Shown: piece after piece, positions 34,071-43,426 of the stretch | How positions within the stretch are numbered: the first letter of the stretch is position 1 | Layout: each line of letters begins with the position of its first letter | Source of the DNA: DATJLY01 sp035604615 | GTDB taxonomy: Bacteria > Pseudomonadota > Alphaproteobacteria > ATCC43930 > CGMCC-115725 | Reading direction: 5' to 3' | Assembly (NCBI GenBank): GCA_035604615.1 | Contig: DATNID010000043.1 | Coordinates: 62,001-126,000 of the forward strand | DNA: 64,000 nucleotides | Made by a program: the position numbers and the translations under genes | The notes under the pieces: model-generated | Told to the model about the DNA's origin: nothing | Database searches by the model: none | The model's input: only the letters and a program-made list of their open reading frames with translations

Positions 34071-34089
34071 GGCGCAGCATCTGCCGCCG

Positions 34090-35061
34090 ATGAGCGCGCG
34101 CATCCCCGTCACGGTGCTGACCGGCTATCTCGGCGCCGGCAAGACGACGCTCTTGAACCGGATTCTCGGCGAAGATCACGGCCGGCGCTACGCCGTCATC
34201 GTCAACGAGTTCGGCGAAATCGGCATCGATTCCGAGCTGATCGTCAGCGCCGACGAGGAATTGTTCCAGATGAGCAATGGCTGCATCTGCTGCACCGTGC
34301 GCGGCGATCTCGTGCGCACCCTGCATGGGCTGCTGGCGCGGCCGGGCGCCTTCGACGCGATCCTGGTCGAGACCACCGGCCTCGCCGATCCCGGCCCGGT
34401 GGCGCAGACCTTCCTGGTCGATGCGTTCTTGCAGGCACGGATGGTGCTGGATTCCGTGACCACCTTGGTCGACGCCAAGCACATTCTTCTCCGCCTCGCC
34501 GACAGCCGCGAGGCGCAGGAGCAGATCGCCTTCGCCGACCAGATCGTGCTCAACAAGACCGAGCTGGTCTCCGAAGCGGAATTGCGCGGCATCGAGGCGC
34601 GCTTGCGCGCGCTCAATCCGCTGGCGCCCATTCATCGCGCGCGACGCGCGGACGTGGCGCTCGACCAGGTCCTGGGGCGCGGCGGCTTCGATCTCGAGCG
34701 CATCGCGTCGCTCGAAGATGCGTGCGGCCACGAGCACGGCGAACACGATCATGTCCATGACAGCGACATCGGCAGCGTCTCGCTGACCGCGAGCGCGGCG
34801 ATGGACGGCGCCATGATCTCCCGCTGGCTCGAAGAGGTGGTGGCGACGCACGGACGGGACATTCTGCGCGCCAAGGGCATCATCGACGTCGAGGGCGAGG
34901 ACCGCCGCCTCGTCTTCCAGGCGGTTCACATGCTGCTCGAAGGCGACTGGCAGCGCGCCTGGAAGCCGGACGAGACGCGCGCGAGCCGCCTCGTCTTCAT
35001 CGGCCGCAATCTCGACGAAGCCGCGCTCCGGGCCGGGTTCCGGGCCTGCACGGCCATATAA
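34090..35061 (+). CDS. CobW/COG0523 family GTPase, putative metallochaperone
   Basis: 323 residues. Walker A GYLGAGKTTLLNRIL, the family-defining metal site CICCTVR, Walker B-like LVETTGLADPGP and NKTE for guanine recognition are all present. A His-rich loop HEHGEHDHVHD at about residues 217-227 supports metal binding. A CobW C-terminal domain follows. It lies directly after the zinc alcohol dehydrogenase and 16 bp before the Tat-exported hydrolase, so metal delivery to the dehydrogenase is a reasonable guess. No Zur or other operator was seen. Confidence 0.88.
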   Translation: MSARIPVTVLTGYLGAGKTTLLNRILGEDHGRRYAVIVNEFGEIGIDSELIVSADEELFQMSNGCICCTVRGDLVRTLHGLLARPGAFDAILVETTGLADPGPVAQTFLVDAFLQARMVLDSVTTLVDAKHILLRLADSREAQEQIAFADQIVLNKTELVSEAELRGIEARLRALNPLAPIHRARRADVALDQVLGRGGFDLERIASLEDACGHEHGEHDHVHDSDIGSVSLTASAAMDGAMISRWLEEVVATHGRDILRAKGIIDVEGEDRRLVFQAVHMLLEGDWQRAWKPDETRASRLVFIGRNLDEAALRAGFRACTAI

Positions 35062-35077
35062 ACGAGGAGGAAACATC

Positions 35078-36433
35078 ATGGACCGCCGCGCCTTCCTGCA
35101 TTCGGCCACTCTCGCCGCCGCGAGCTCGGCCGTCACCGTCGCAGCATCGTCGGCGGCCGAAACGCCCCCCGCCGCGGGCGGGCGCGACTGGTCGAAGCGC
35201 GCGCCCAAGGGCGCGCCGGCGATGAAGCGCTTCGACGAGCAGCGCTGGGTGCTCGACAATGTGATCCGCGCCAACGGCATCGACTGGGACCAGAGTCACA
35301 CCGCTGTGATGGTCCGCTCGTGCGGGCCGGACGTGGTCCCCGACATGGCTTCCTTGCGCGAGAGGGTGAAGCGTCTCGTCGACATCCTCCCGGCCTTCGA
35401 GGCCATGGCCAAGAAGCGCGAAGCGCTCGCCAAGGAGTCCGAGCAGTTGGGCGACAAGATCGTCGCGCGCGACAATTACTTCATCGCCGCCAATTACTGG
35501 GCCGCCGCGATGTGGACCATCGACGAGCTGAACGACCGCATCAAGATGCAGAACGACAAGAAGCGCGAGACTTTCGCGAAATACATGGCGCTCGCCGACC
35601 ACCATATCGAATGGGCCGAGCTGCCCTATCGCGGCAAGACGCTGCCCGCGATCTTCCACCTGCCGCCCGGCTACAAGAGCGGCGACAAGGTGCCGGTCAT
35701 CGTCGCGGTCTCGGGCATGGACGGCAACAAGGAGCGCTCGGTCGCGCTGCACTCGGATTCGTGGATGGAGCGCGGCTTCGCGGTCCTGGCGATGGAGGGG
35801 CCGGGCTATTGGGAGGCGCCGGTGCGCGGCCTCTATGTCGACGTGCCGGGCTGGGCCGAGACCGGCAAGACCATCGCCGACTGGCTCGCCGCCCGGCCCG
35901 AGATCGACGCCGGCAAGATCGGCATGACCGGCGTCAGCTTCGGCTCGTTCTTCTCGGCGATCATGATGGCGTCGGATTCGCGCTTCAAGGCGTGCGCGGT
36001 GACCGGGTGCTGCTACGAGCCCGGCGGCTGGACCATCTTCGAGAAGGCCTCGCCGACCTTCAAGAAGCGTTTCATGTTCATGTCGGGCATCACCGACGAG
36101 GCCGAGTTCGACGAATTCCGCAAGACCATCGACTGGAACGGCTACGCCCAGAACGTCAAAGGCGCCTATCTCGTCGCCACCGGCGAGTACGACCAGCTCT
36201 GCCCGCTGGAGCACACCGAGACCTTCATGAAGGCGCTCGGCGGCCCCAAGCAGCTCGTGGTCTACGAGGGCGGCGACCATTCCATCGGCTCGACCGCGGC
36301 GACATCCAACGGGCCGGAACCGCGGCGCTATCAGGCCGAATGGATGGAGGCGCGGCTCAAGGGCGTGCCGCTCGCGAGCGAGCGCTGGTTCGTCGAGGCG
36401 AGCGGCAAGATCACCAAGGCCGCGATCGCCTGA
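35078..36433 (+). CDS. Tat-exported alpha/beta hydrolase (FrsA/DHPON hydrolase-like)
   Basis: 451 residues with an N-terminal DRRAFLHSATLAAASS twin-arginine signal. The catalytic core has GMTGVSFGSFF (Ser in GVSFG), GEYDQLCPLEHTE (Asp) and YEGGDHSIGS (His). An N-terminal helical cap of about 170 residues is typical of the FrsA/2,6-dihydropseudooxynicotine hydrolase group. The gene has GAGGAGG about 7 bp upstream and forms a unit with the dehydrogenase and CobW genes. Confidence 0.83.
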   Translation: MDRRAFLHSATLAAASSAVTVAASSAAETPPAAGGRDWSKRAPKGAPAMKRFDEQRWVLDNVIRANGIDWDQSHTAVMVRSCGPDVVPDMASLRERVKRLVDILPAFEAMAKKREALAKESEQLGDKIVARDNYFIAANYWAAAMWTIDELNDRIKMQNDKKRETFAKYMALADHHIEWAELPYRGKTLPAIFHLPPGYKSGDKVPVIVAVSGMDGNKERSVALHSDSWMERGFAVLAMEGPGYWEAPVRGLYVDVPGWAETGKTIADWLAARPEIDAGKIGMTGVSFGSFFSAIMMASDSRFKACAVTGCCYEPGGWTIFEKASPTFKKRFMFMSGITDEAEFDEFRKTIDWNGYAQNVKGAYLVATGEYDQLCPLEHTETFMKALGGPKQLVVYEGGDHSIGSTAATSNGPEPRRYQAEWMEARLKGVPLASERWFVEASGKITKAAIA

Positions 36434-36491
36434 GCAGCACTGCCGCCGGCGCGCGCTGACATTTGGCGCGCGTTTTGCTATCAGAGCCGGA

Positions 36492-38360
36492 ATGCTGACT
36501 CTGAATGCGGTGACCGTGCGCCTCGGCGGCCATGTGGTGCTCGATCGCGCCGTCGCCGCGATGCCGTGGCGCGCCCGCATCGGGCTCGTCGGCCGCAACG
36601 GCTCGGGCAAGTCGACCTTGCTCAAGCTGATCGCCGGAATGATCGAGGCCGACGGCGGCGCCATTGAGATGCCGCGCGGGGCGCGCGTCGGCTATCTCGC
36701 CCAGGAGGCGCCCGGCGGCGCGGCCACGCCGTTCGAGACCGTGCTCGCCGCCGACCGCGAGCGCAGCCTGCTCCTCGCCGAGGCCGAGCGCGCCGCCGAG
36801 CCGCACCGCATCGGCGAAATCCACGAGCGGCTCGACGCGATCGGCGCCTATGCCGCGCCGGCGCGCGCGGGGCGAATCCTCGCGGGCCTCGGCTTCAATA
36901 CCGATTCGCAGCACCGTCCGCTCGATTCGTTCTCCGGCGGCTGGCGCATGCGCGTGGCGCTGGCCGCGGTGCTGTTCGCGGATCTCGATCTCATGCTGCT
37001 CGACGAGCCGTCGAACCATCTCGACCTCGAGGCGGAGACGTGGCTCGAATCGTTTCTCAAGTCCTATCGCGCGACGCTGGTCGTGGTGAGCCACGAGCGT
37101 GATCTGTTGAACAACGTCGTCGATCACATCCTTCACCTCGAGGACGGCAAGACCACGCTCTATAGCGGCGGCTACGATTCCTTCGCGCTACAGCGGCGCG
37201 AGCGCCGGGCGCAGGCCGAAGCGCAGCAGCAGCGCCAGGAGGCGAAGCGGCAGAAGCTGCAAGCCTATATCGACCGCTGGCGCTACAAGGCCCACACCGC
37301 GCGCCAGGCGCAGAGCCGCTTGAAGGCGCTCGCCAAGATGGCGCCGGTCGAGGAATTGAGCGAGGACGCGACCTTGCGGATGGATTTCCCCAACCCCGAC
37401 GATCTGCGCCCGCCGCTCATCGCGCTCGAGCGCGCCGCCGTCGGCTATGTCGCGGACAGGCCGGTGCTGTCGCGTCTCACCATGCGCATCGATCCCGACG
37501 ACCGCATCGCGCTCCTCGGGCGCAACGGCAACGGCAAGACCACGCTGGCGCGGCTTTTGTCGGGGCAGTTGCCGCTGATGGCGGGAGAGATGACGGCGAG
37601 CGGCCGGCTCAAGGTCGGCTATTTCGCCCAGCACCAGGTCGAGGAGCTGGGAACCGAATCGACGCCGTTCCAGCACATGAGCCGCGTGCTGCCGTCGGGC
37701 CGGCCCGAGGACGTGCGGGCGCAGCTCGCGCGCTTCGGCTTCTCGGGCGACAAGGTCCAGGTCGCGGTGGGCAACCTCTCGGGCGGCGAGCGGGCGCGCC
37801 TCGCGCTCGCGCTCCTGACCCGCGACGCGCCGCACCTCATCATCCTCGATGAGCCGACCAACCATCTCGACATCGAGGCGCGCGAGGCGCTGGTCGAGGC
37901 GCTCAACGACTATTCCGGCGCCGTCATCGTGGTGAGCCACGACCGCCACTTATTGGAGCTCACCGCGGACCGCCTGGTGCTGGTCGCCAACGGCACCGCC
38001 GCCGATTTCGCCGGCAGCCTCGACGAGTATCGCGAGATGGTGCTGGGCGAAACCGATCCCGGCGCCGCGGATCGCGGTTTCGCTCCCGAGCGCGTGAGCC
38101 GCAAGGACGAGCGCCGCATCGCGGCCCGGGCGCGCGAGCGCACGCAGCCTTTGCGCGCGGCGGTCGCCGAGGCCGAGACCGAAATGGCACGGCTTGCCAA
38201 GGAGCGCGGCGCGATCGACCGCGCCCTGCTGGAGCCCAAGCGTCACGAAGGAACGAACGGCGTCGGCACGCTGATGAAGTCGCGCGCCGAGATCGAGCGT
38301 CGTCTCGCCGCGGCGGAAGCGCGCTGGATCGAGGCCAGCGAAGCGCTCGAACGCGCCTAG
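36492..38360 (+). CDS. ABC-F family ATPase (Uup/YheS type)
   Basis: 622 residues with two ABC ATPase domains in one chain and no membrane part. First domain: GRNGSGKSTLLKL, FSGGWRMRVALA, LLDEPSNHLDLEAE. Second: GRNGNGKTTLARL, LSGGERARLALA, ILDEPTNHLDIEARE. Between them a basic helical linker (RRERRAQAEAQQQRQEAKRQKLQAYIDRWRYKAHTARQAQSR) matches the ABC-F P-site linker. The C-terminal coiled-coil extension (after residue 520) suits Uup/YheS. Acts on the ribosome. Confidence 0.9.
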   Translation: MLTLNAVTVRLGGHVVLDRAVAAMPWRARIGLVGRNGSGKSTLLKLIAGMIEADGGAIEMPRGARVGYLAQEAPGGAATPFETVLAADRERSLLLAEAERAAEPHRIGEIHERLDAIGAYAAPARAGRILAGLGFNTDSQHRPLDSFSGGWRMRVALAAVLFADLDLMLLDEPSNHLDLEAETWLESFLKSYRATLVVVSHERDLLNNVVDHILHLEDGKTTLYSGGYDSFALQRRERRAQAEAQQQRQEAKRQKLQAYIDRWRYKAHTARQAQSRLKALAKMAPVEELSEDATLRMDFPNPDDLRPPLIALERAAVGYVADRPVLSRLTMRIDPDDRIALLGRNGNGKTTLARLLSGQLPLMAGEMTASGRLKVGYFAQHQVEELGTESTPFQHMSRVLPSGRPEDVRAQLARFGFSGDKVQVAVGNLSGGERARLALALLTRDAPHLIILDEPTNHLDIEAREALVEALNDYSGAVIVVSHDRHLLELTADRLVLVANGTAADFAGSLDEYREMVLGETDPGAADRGFAPERVSRKDERRIAARARERTQPLRAAVAEAETEMARLAKERGAIDRALLEPKRHEGTNGVGTLMKSRAEIERRLAAAEARWIEASEALERA

Positions 38361-38362
38361 AC

Positions 38363-39373
38363 ATGAGCGGCGGCGCCACGCAAATGCCGGGCGAGCCTCT
38401 GCTCGACGTATCGGGGCTCAACGTCTTTCTCGGACGCGGGGCGAGCGAGGTCCAGGTCATCTCCGACCTTTCATTCGCGATCTGGCCCGGCGAAACGGTC
38501 GGCATGGTGGGCGAGAGCGGCTGCGGCAAGACCGTCACCGGCCTGTCCCTGGTCGCATTGCTGCCGGCGGATGCGAGCCGGATCACCGGCCGGATCAGCC
38601 TCGAGGGAAAGGACCTCACCAGGCTGAGCCGGCGCGAAATGCAGCGCATCAGGGGCCGCCGCATCGCCATGATCTTCCAGGAGCCGATGAGCGCGCTCGA
38701 TCCCGTCTTCACCATCGGGCGGCAGATCACCGAGACCATCCAGGCCCATTTCCCGGTCGGCGCGCGCGAGGCGCGCGAGCGCGCGATCGAAGCCTTGGCC
38801 GCTGTCGGCATTCCCCTCCCCGCCCGGCGCTACGACGAGTACCCGCACCAATTGTCGGGCGGCATGCGGCAGCGCGCGATGATCGCCATCGCGCTGTCGT
38901 GCGAGCCGCGCCTTCTCATCGCCGACGAGCCGACCACGGCGCTCGACGTCACCGTGCAATCGCAGATCATCGATTTGCTTCTGGAGATGACGCGGAGAAG
39001 CGGCACCGCGCTCTTGTTCATCACCCACGATCTCGGTGTCGTCGCCGAGACCTGTTCGCGCGTACTGACGATCTATGCCGGAGAGCTCATCGAGGATGCC
39101 GGCATCGACGATCTCCTGGCGCGGCCGCTTCATCCCTACACGTCGGGCCTCTTGCGCTCGATCCCGCGGCTGAGCGCGCCCAAATCGCTGCTGCCGTCGA
39201 TCCCGGGGCGGGTCCCGTCGCTGCTCAACCGGCCGAGCGGCTGCCGCTTCGCGGGGCGATGCGCCCATGCCGCGCCCGAATGCGCCGCGCCGCAGGTTCT
39301 TCAGGACGAGGCAGGGCGCAGAGTGCGCTGCTGCCGCCACGGCGAGCTGCGCCTGCCGGGAGCGGTGGCGTGA
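38363..39373 (+). CDS. oligopeptide/dipeptide ABC transporter ATPase (DppD-like)
   Basis: 336 residues. Walker A GESGCGKTVTG, signature LSGGMRQRAM, Walker B LLIADEPTTALDVT and the H-loop FITHDLGVVAE are intact. The C-terminal oligopeptide domain HPYTSGLLRSIPRL with a Cys cluster (GRCAHAAPECAAP) identifies a DppD/OppD-type ATPase. It starts 2 bp after the ABC-F stop and overlaps the partner ATPase by 4 bp (GTGA). No permease or binding-protein gene is next to the pair. Confidence 0.9.
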   Translation: MSGGATQMPGEPLLDVSGLNVFLGRGASEVQVISDLSFAIWPGETVGMVGESGCGKTVTGLSLVALLPADASRITGRISLEGKDLTRLSRREMQRIRGRRIAMIFQEPMSALDPVFTIGRQITETIQAHFPVGAREARERAIEALAAVGIPLPARRYDEYPHQLSGGMRQRAMIAIALSCEPRLLIADEPTTALDVTVQSQIIDLLLEMTRRSGTALLFITHDLGVVAETCSRVLTIYAGELIEDAGIDDLLARPLHPYTSGLLRSIPRLSAPKSLLPSIPGRVPSLLNRPSGCRFAGRCAHAAPECAAPQVLQDEAGRRVRCCRHGELRLPGAVA

Positions 39374-40374
39374 GCGATGCGCCGGCACGCGACGCGCCGC
39401 TCATCGCGGTCGAGGATTTGCGCGTCTATTTCCCGTCCGGAAACAAGCGCGAAACCGTCAAGGCGGTCGACGGCGTCAGCTTCACCGTCGCGGCCGGCGA
39501 GACCTTCGGCGTCATCGGCGAGTCCGGCTCGGGCAAATCCACGCTCGGCCGGGCGCTCGTCGGTCTCGTCAGGCCGACCGGCGGCCGCGTGCTCCATGAC
39601 GGCGAGGACCCTTTCGCCCTGGGCGCGCGCGACTTCGCCCGGCACCGGCGCGACTTTCTCATCGTGTTCCAGGATCCGAGCGCGGCGCTCGATCCGCGCA
39701 TGACGATCGGGCACAGCATCCGCGAGCCGCTCGATGTCGCCGATGAGACGCCGCGGTCCGAGCGCGACGCAAGGGTCCTGCACCTGCTCGACCGGGTCGG
39801 CCTCGATGCCGAGTTCGCGCGCCGCTACCCGCACGAGCTTTCCGGCGGCCAGAAGCAGCGCGTCAACATCGCGCGTGCCCTGGCGCTCGATCCCAGGCTC
39901 ATCGTGTGCGACGAGATCGTGGCCGCGCTCGACGTGTCGATCCAGGCCGACCTGCTCAACCTGCTCGCCGAATTGCAGCGCGAGCTGGGTCTCACCTATG
40001 TCGTCATCACGCACGATCTTGGCGTCGTCGCGCATATCGCGGACCGGATCGCGGTGATGTATCTGGGTAAGCTGGTGGAGCTGGGACCGGCGTCGCGCCT
40101 CATGGAAGCGCCGCTCCATCCCTATACGCGGGCGCTGTTGTCGTCCGAGCCGGTGCCGCTGCCGTCAGTTTTGCGCACCGGCACCAAGATCGTGCTGCAG
40201 GGGGAAATCCCGAGCCCCATCGATCCGCCGTCGGGCTGCCGCTTCCGTACGCGCTGCTGGCTCGCCGCCGGGCGCTGCGCCGAGGTCGAGCCCGAATGGC
40301 GCGAACTCGAGCCCAACCGCTTCGTCGCCTGTCACTTCGCGAAGGCGGCCGAAGACCCCGAAAGCGCGCGCTGA
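39370..40374 (+). CDS. oligopeptide/dipeptide ABC transporter ATPase (DppF-like)
   Basis: 334 residues from a GTG overlapping the DppD-like stop. Walker A GESGSGKSTLG, signature LSGGQKQRVNIA, Walker B LIVCDEIVAALDVS and VITHDLGVVAHIA are present; the Walker B region reads DEIVAALD instead of the common DEPVSALD. C-terminal HPYTRALLSSEP and the Cys-bearing SGCRFRTRCW motif are DppF-like. The two ATPases would form a heterodimer powering a permease encoded elsewhere. Confidence 0.9.
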   Translation: MSDAPARDAPLIAVEDLRVYFPSGNKRETVKAVDGVSFTVAAGETFGVIGESGSGKSTLGRALVGLVRPTGGRVLHDGEDPFALGARDFARHRRDFLIVFQDPSAALDPRMTIGHSIREPLDVADETPRSERDARVLHLLDRVGLDAEFARRYPHELSGGQKQRVNIARALALDPRLIVCDEIVAALDVSIQADLLNLLAELQRELGLTYVVITHDLGVVAHIADRIAVMYLGKLVELGPASRLMEAPLHPYTRALLSSEPVPLPSVLRTGTKIVLQGEIPSPIDPPSGCRFRTRCWLAAGRCAEVEPEWRELEPNRFVACHFAKAAEDPESAR

Positions 40375-40393
40375 CGCGACGCGTCCTTGCGGT

Positions 40394-40579
40394 TCAGGCC
40401 TGCTGCGCGGCGCCGGCGGGAATGCTGCCCCATTTGACAACGTAATCCGGGCCGGAGGCGGCCGTGATGCTCCTTGCCTGAGCGAGGTCGTCATAGACTC
40501 CGATCACGTTCCAAGGGGCCATGCGAACCACCAGCCACCCTTCGTGCTGCTGCTTGCCGCCAACCGTGCGAACCGCCAT
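40394..40579 (-). CDS. small hypothetical protein
   Basis: 61 residues, translated from an ATG with a near-perfect GGAGGA site. WLVVRMAPWNVIGVYDDLAQARSITAASGPDYVVKWG resembles short DUF2188-like or similar beta-alpha-beta proteins, but no firm family is claimed. Located downstream of groEL on the same strand but separated by a strong terminator, so it probably has its own promoter or depends on read-through. Confidence 0.65.
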   Translation of the reverse strand: MAVRTVGGKQQHEGWLVVRMAPWNVIGVYDDLAQARSITAASGPDYVVKWGSIPAGAAQQA

Positions 40580-40599
40580 TTTCGTCCTCCGTTGATCGC

Positions 40600-40643
40600 A
40601 AAAAGAAAAACGACCGCCTCTCCCGTCTTGCGGGAGAGGCGGT
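40600..40643 (-). terminator. rho-independent terminator of groESL
   Basis: 13-bp perfect stem (ACCGCCTCTCCCG at 40613-40625 paired with 40631-40643), 5-base loop and, reading the minus strand, a T-rich tract just beyond. It starts 30 bp after the groEL stop. Confidence 0.9.
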
Positions 40644-40673
40644 TCAGATACGACGAAGCCGCTTCCGGGCCGC

Positions 40674-42302
40674 TCAGTACTCGCCGCCCTCCATGCCGCC
40701 GCCCGCCGCCGCGTGGGTCTTCTCCGGCGCCTCGGCGACCATCGCCTCGGTGGTGATGAGGAGACCGGCGATGGAGGCCGCGCCCTGCAGTGCGAGGCGC
40801 ACGACCTTGGTCGGGTCGATGATGCCGGCCTTCGCCATGTCGACGTAGGTGCCGGTCTGCGCGTCGAAGCCGTGCGTGGTGTCGTTCTTTTCCAGGAGCT
40901 TGCCGACGATGACGGCCTCGTCCGCTCCGGCATTGGCGAAGATCTGCCGCGCCGGCGCCTGGAGCGCGCGGCGCACGATGTCGATGCCGACCTTCTGGTC
41001 GTCGTTGGCAGGATTGAGCTTACCGAGCGCCTTGCTCGCGTAGAGGAACGTGACGCCGCCGCCGGCGACGACCCCTTCCTCGACCGCCGCGCGGGTCGCG
41101 TGCATCGCGTCGTCGACGCGATCCTTGCGCTCCTTCACCTCAACCTCGGTCGCGCCGCCGACGCGGATGATGGCAACGCCGCCGGCGAGCTTCGCCAACC
41201 GCTCCTGCAGCTTCTCCTTGTCGTAGTCCGAGGTGGTCTCCTCGATCTGCGTGCGGAGCTGGGTGCAGCGGGCCTGGATGTCGGCCTTCTTGCCGGTGCC
41301 GCCGATGATGGTGGTGTTCTCCTTCTCGATCCGCACCCGCTTGGCCCGGCCGAGCATGTCGAGCGTGACGTTCTCGAACTTGATGCCGAGATCTTCGCTG
41401 ATGACCTGGCCCGCGGTCAGGATGCCGATATCCTCGAGCATGGCCTTGCGGCGATCGCCGAAGCCCGGCGCCTTCACCGCCGCGACCTTGAGGCCGCCGC
41501 GCAGCTTGTTGACGACGAGCGTCGCCAACGCCTCGCCCTCGATGTCCTCGGCGATGATGAGCAGCGGCTTGCCGCTCTGCACCACTGCCTCGAGCAAGGG
41601 GAGAAGCGCCTGCAAGCCGGGCAGCTTCTTCTCGTGCAGGAGGATGTAGGGGTCCTCGAGCTCGGCGAACATCTTGTCGGCGTTGGTGACGAAGTAGGGC
41701 GAGATGTAGCCGCGGTCGAACTGCATGCCCTCGACGATGTCGAGCTCGGTCTCCAAGGATTTCGCCTCTTCGACCGTGATCACGCCCTCGTTGCCGACCT
41801 TCTGCATCGCCTGCGCGATCATCTCGCCGATCTCGCGGTCGTCATTGGCGGAGATGGTGCCGACCTGGGCGATCTCGGCATTGGTCGAGACCTTGCGCGA
41901 GCGCTTCTTGATATCTTCGACGACCGCTTCGACGGCCATGTCGATGCCGCGCTTCAAATCCATCGGGTTCATGCCCGCGGCCACCGCCTTCGCGCCTTCG
42001 CGCACGATCGCCTGGGCCAACACCGTCGCCGTCGTGGTGCCGTCGCCGGCGAGATCGCTGGTTCGCGTCGCGACTTCCTTCACCATCTGCGCGCCCATAT
42101 TCTCGAACCGGTCGGTGAGTTCGATCTCCTTGGCGACCGTCACGCCATCCTTGGTGATGCGCGGGGCGCCGTAGGATTTGGCGAGGACGACGTTGCGGCC
42201 CTTGGGGCCCAGCGTCACCTTCACTGCGTTGGCGAGCGTGTCGATCCCGCGCAGCATCCGCTCGCGCGCATCGCCGCTAAACTTTACGTCTTTGGCTGGC
42301 AT
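40674..42302 (-). CDS. groEL: 60 kDa chaperonin GroEL
   Basis: 542 residues, the expected size. MPAKDVKFSGDARERMLRGIDTLANAVKVTLGPKGRNVVL, DGTTTATVLAQAI and the central AAVKAPGFGDRRKAMLEDIGILT are invariant GroEL blocks. The C-terminus ends AAAGGGMEGGEY, so the usual GGM repeat tail is short. Preceded by groES by 16 bp, with a GGAG site. Cytoplasmic ATP-driven folding chamber with GroES. Confidence 0.98.
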   Translation of the reverse strand: MPAKDVKFSGDARERMLRGIDTLANAVKVTLGPKGRNVVLAKSYGAPRITKDGVTVAKEIELTDRFENMGAQMVKEVATRTSDLAGDGTTTATVLAQAIVREGAKAVAAGMNPMDLKRGIDMAVEAVVEDIKKRSRKVSTNAEIAQVGTISANDDREIGEMIAQAMQKVGNEGVITVEEAKSLETELDIVEGMQFDRGYISPYFVTNADKMFAELEDPYILLHEKKLPGLQALLPLLEAVVQSGKPLLIIAEDIEGEALATLVVNKLRGGLKVAAVKAPGFGDRRKAMLEDIGILTAGQVISEDLGIKFENVTLDMLGRAKRVRIEKENTTIIGGTGKKADIQARCTQLRTQIEETTSDYDKEKLQERLAKLAGGVAIIRVGGATEVEVKERKDRVDDAMHATRAAVEEGVVAGGGVTFLYASKALGKLNPANDDQKVGIDIVRRALQAPARQIFANAGADEAVIVGKLLEKNDTTHGFDAQTGTYVDMAKAGIIDPTKVVRLALQGAASIAGLLITTEAMVAEAPEKTHAAAGGGMEGGEY

Positions 42303-42318
42303 TGTGTGTCTCCGGTTG

Positions 42319-42633
42319 TTAGGCGGCTTTCTTCTTGGCGACGGGGTGGTCGAGCACGCCCATGATGTCGGATTCCTTCATCACCATGAAATCCTCGCCA
42401 TCGAGCTTGATCTCGCTGCCGGACCATTTGCCGAACAGCACGCGGTCGCCGGGCTTGACGTCGAGCGGATGGAGCGTGCCGTCCTCGGCGCGCGCGCCGG
42501 GGCCGACCGCGACGACTTCGCCTTCGCTCGGCTTTTCCTGGGCCGTGTCGGGGATGATGATGCCGCCGGAGGTCTTCGCCTCCTGTTCGACGCGACGGAC
42601 CAGGACACGGTCCTGCAATGGACGGAATTTCAT
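42319..42633 (-). CDS. groES: 10 kDa co-chaperonin GroES
   Basis: 104 residues. MKFRPLQDRVLVRRVEQEAKTSGGIIIPDTAQEKPSEGEVVAVGPG is the standard start, with the mobile loop SGGIIIPD. The C-terminus VAKKKAA is a few residues longer than typical. It forms the lid of GroEL. A CIRCE operator lies 25 bp upstream of its ATG, so HrcA repression and heat-shock induction are expected. Confidence 0.98.
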   Translation of the reverse strand: MKFRPLQDRVLVRRVEQEAKTSGGIIIPDTAQEKPSEGEVVAVGPGARAEDGTLHPLDVKPGDRVLFGKWSGSEIKLDGEDFMVMKESDIMGVLDHPVAKKKAA

Positions 42634-42657
42634 TGGTGGGCTCTCCCTCGGGCGGAT

Positions 42658-42684
42658 TTGGCACTATCAGGGCGAGAGTGCCAA
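42658..42684 (-). promoter_or_regulatory. CIRCE operator (HrcA site)
   Basis: TTGGCACTC-N9-TAGTGCCAA on the minus strand, 8 of 9 positions symmetric, close to the consensus TTAGCACTC-N9-GAGTGCTAA. Lies directly upstream of groES. Confidence 0.95.
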
Positions 42685-43022
42685 TGCGCTGTTCCCTAAA
42701 TAGGGCGGCGGGCTGCCAAATACAATCAAGGAAATACCGCGAATAGGGTCTGGATGGGCCGGTTCAGGAAAAATAATTCTCCCGCAGAGCTGCCGTTTTC
42801 TCTTGCGTCGACAGAAGTTGGGCGCGCGCTTATGGGCTTATGCCGCCGATTTCATTGCAAACCATTGGCACAGAGGGGTTTATGGGGTGGAATCCCGCCG
42901 ACGATGGCAGGCCGCGACCAGCAACCCCATCGCCCCGGCGGTCAACGCCCATCTGCGATTGCGAAGACCCCGTCCGTCACCCTTTGTCTCACCGTCTGGG
43001 CGACAGCGGCCCCCCGGCCATG
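42685..43022. other. 338-bp region without a supported gene
   Basis: The left part should carry the groES promoter reading leftward. The rest contains several short open frames on the plus strand, none with a convincing start, ribosome-binding site or protein-like composition. Base composition is a little lower in GC near 42700-42800. I see nothing else. Confidence 0.5.
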
Positions 43023-43313
43023 CTAGTCCAGGCGTCTTCGCCGTCCTGCGAGCCTTGCGACGAGGCCGTCGACCACGGCATTGGCTAGGGCCTTGATGTC
43101 GATCTTCACGTCGCGGGCATAGGTGGCCCGGCGCCCCCGCGTTCGCCGCGGGGCCGGAAGTCCCTCGGTAAGTTTTCCATGAGCCCGACCCGATCGGATC
43201 AGGTACACCATATTGACGGAAACCCCGTGGTGAGTGCTCAGCGCCTTGGCAGTTTCTTTCGAGGTGAAGATTTTACGCACGGCTGAATCGGTGAGTTTTC
43301 TTCTACGTGGCAT
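43023..43313 (-). CDS. small helix-turn-helix-like basic protein
   Basis: 96 residues from MPRRRKLTDSAVRK. The stretch LTDSAVRKIFTSKETAKALSTHHGVSVNMVYLIRSGRAH reads like a homeodomain-like helix-turn-helix of the kind in transposase/phage regulators or sigma-like small proteins, followed by an Arg-rich tail. Possible DNA-binding protein; family not assigned. The base composition is slightly less GC-biased than its neighbours and the protein is Arg/Lys rich, which could hint at acquisition. Confidence 0.55.
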   Translation of the reverse strand: MPRRRKLTDSAVRKIFTSKETAKALSTHHGVSVNMVYLIRSGRAHGKLTEGLPAPRRTRGRRATYARDVKIDIKALANAVVDGLVARLAGRRRRLD

Positions 43314-43426
43314 GTCACTGTGTCCCCAAATAAGGCCCCTTCTATACGATGGCCGCGCGCTTGTATAAAGCCAAGAATCCGCACCCGGCGCGTGCCGCGC
43401 ACGGCTGGATTGCACGGAACGAGCCT

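Noticed and set aside
42754..43026. Short plus-strand frames upstream of groES
   Set aside because: No ribosome-binding site or recognisable protein pattern.
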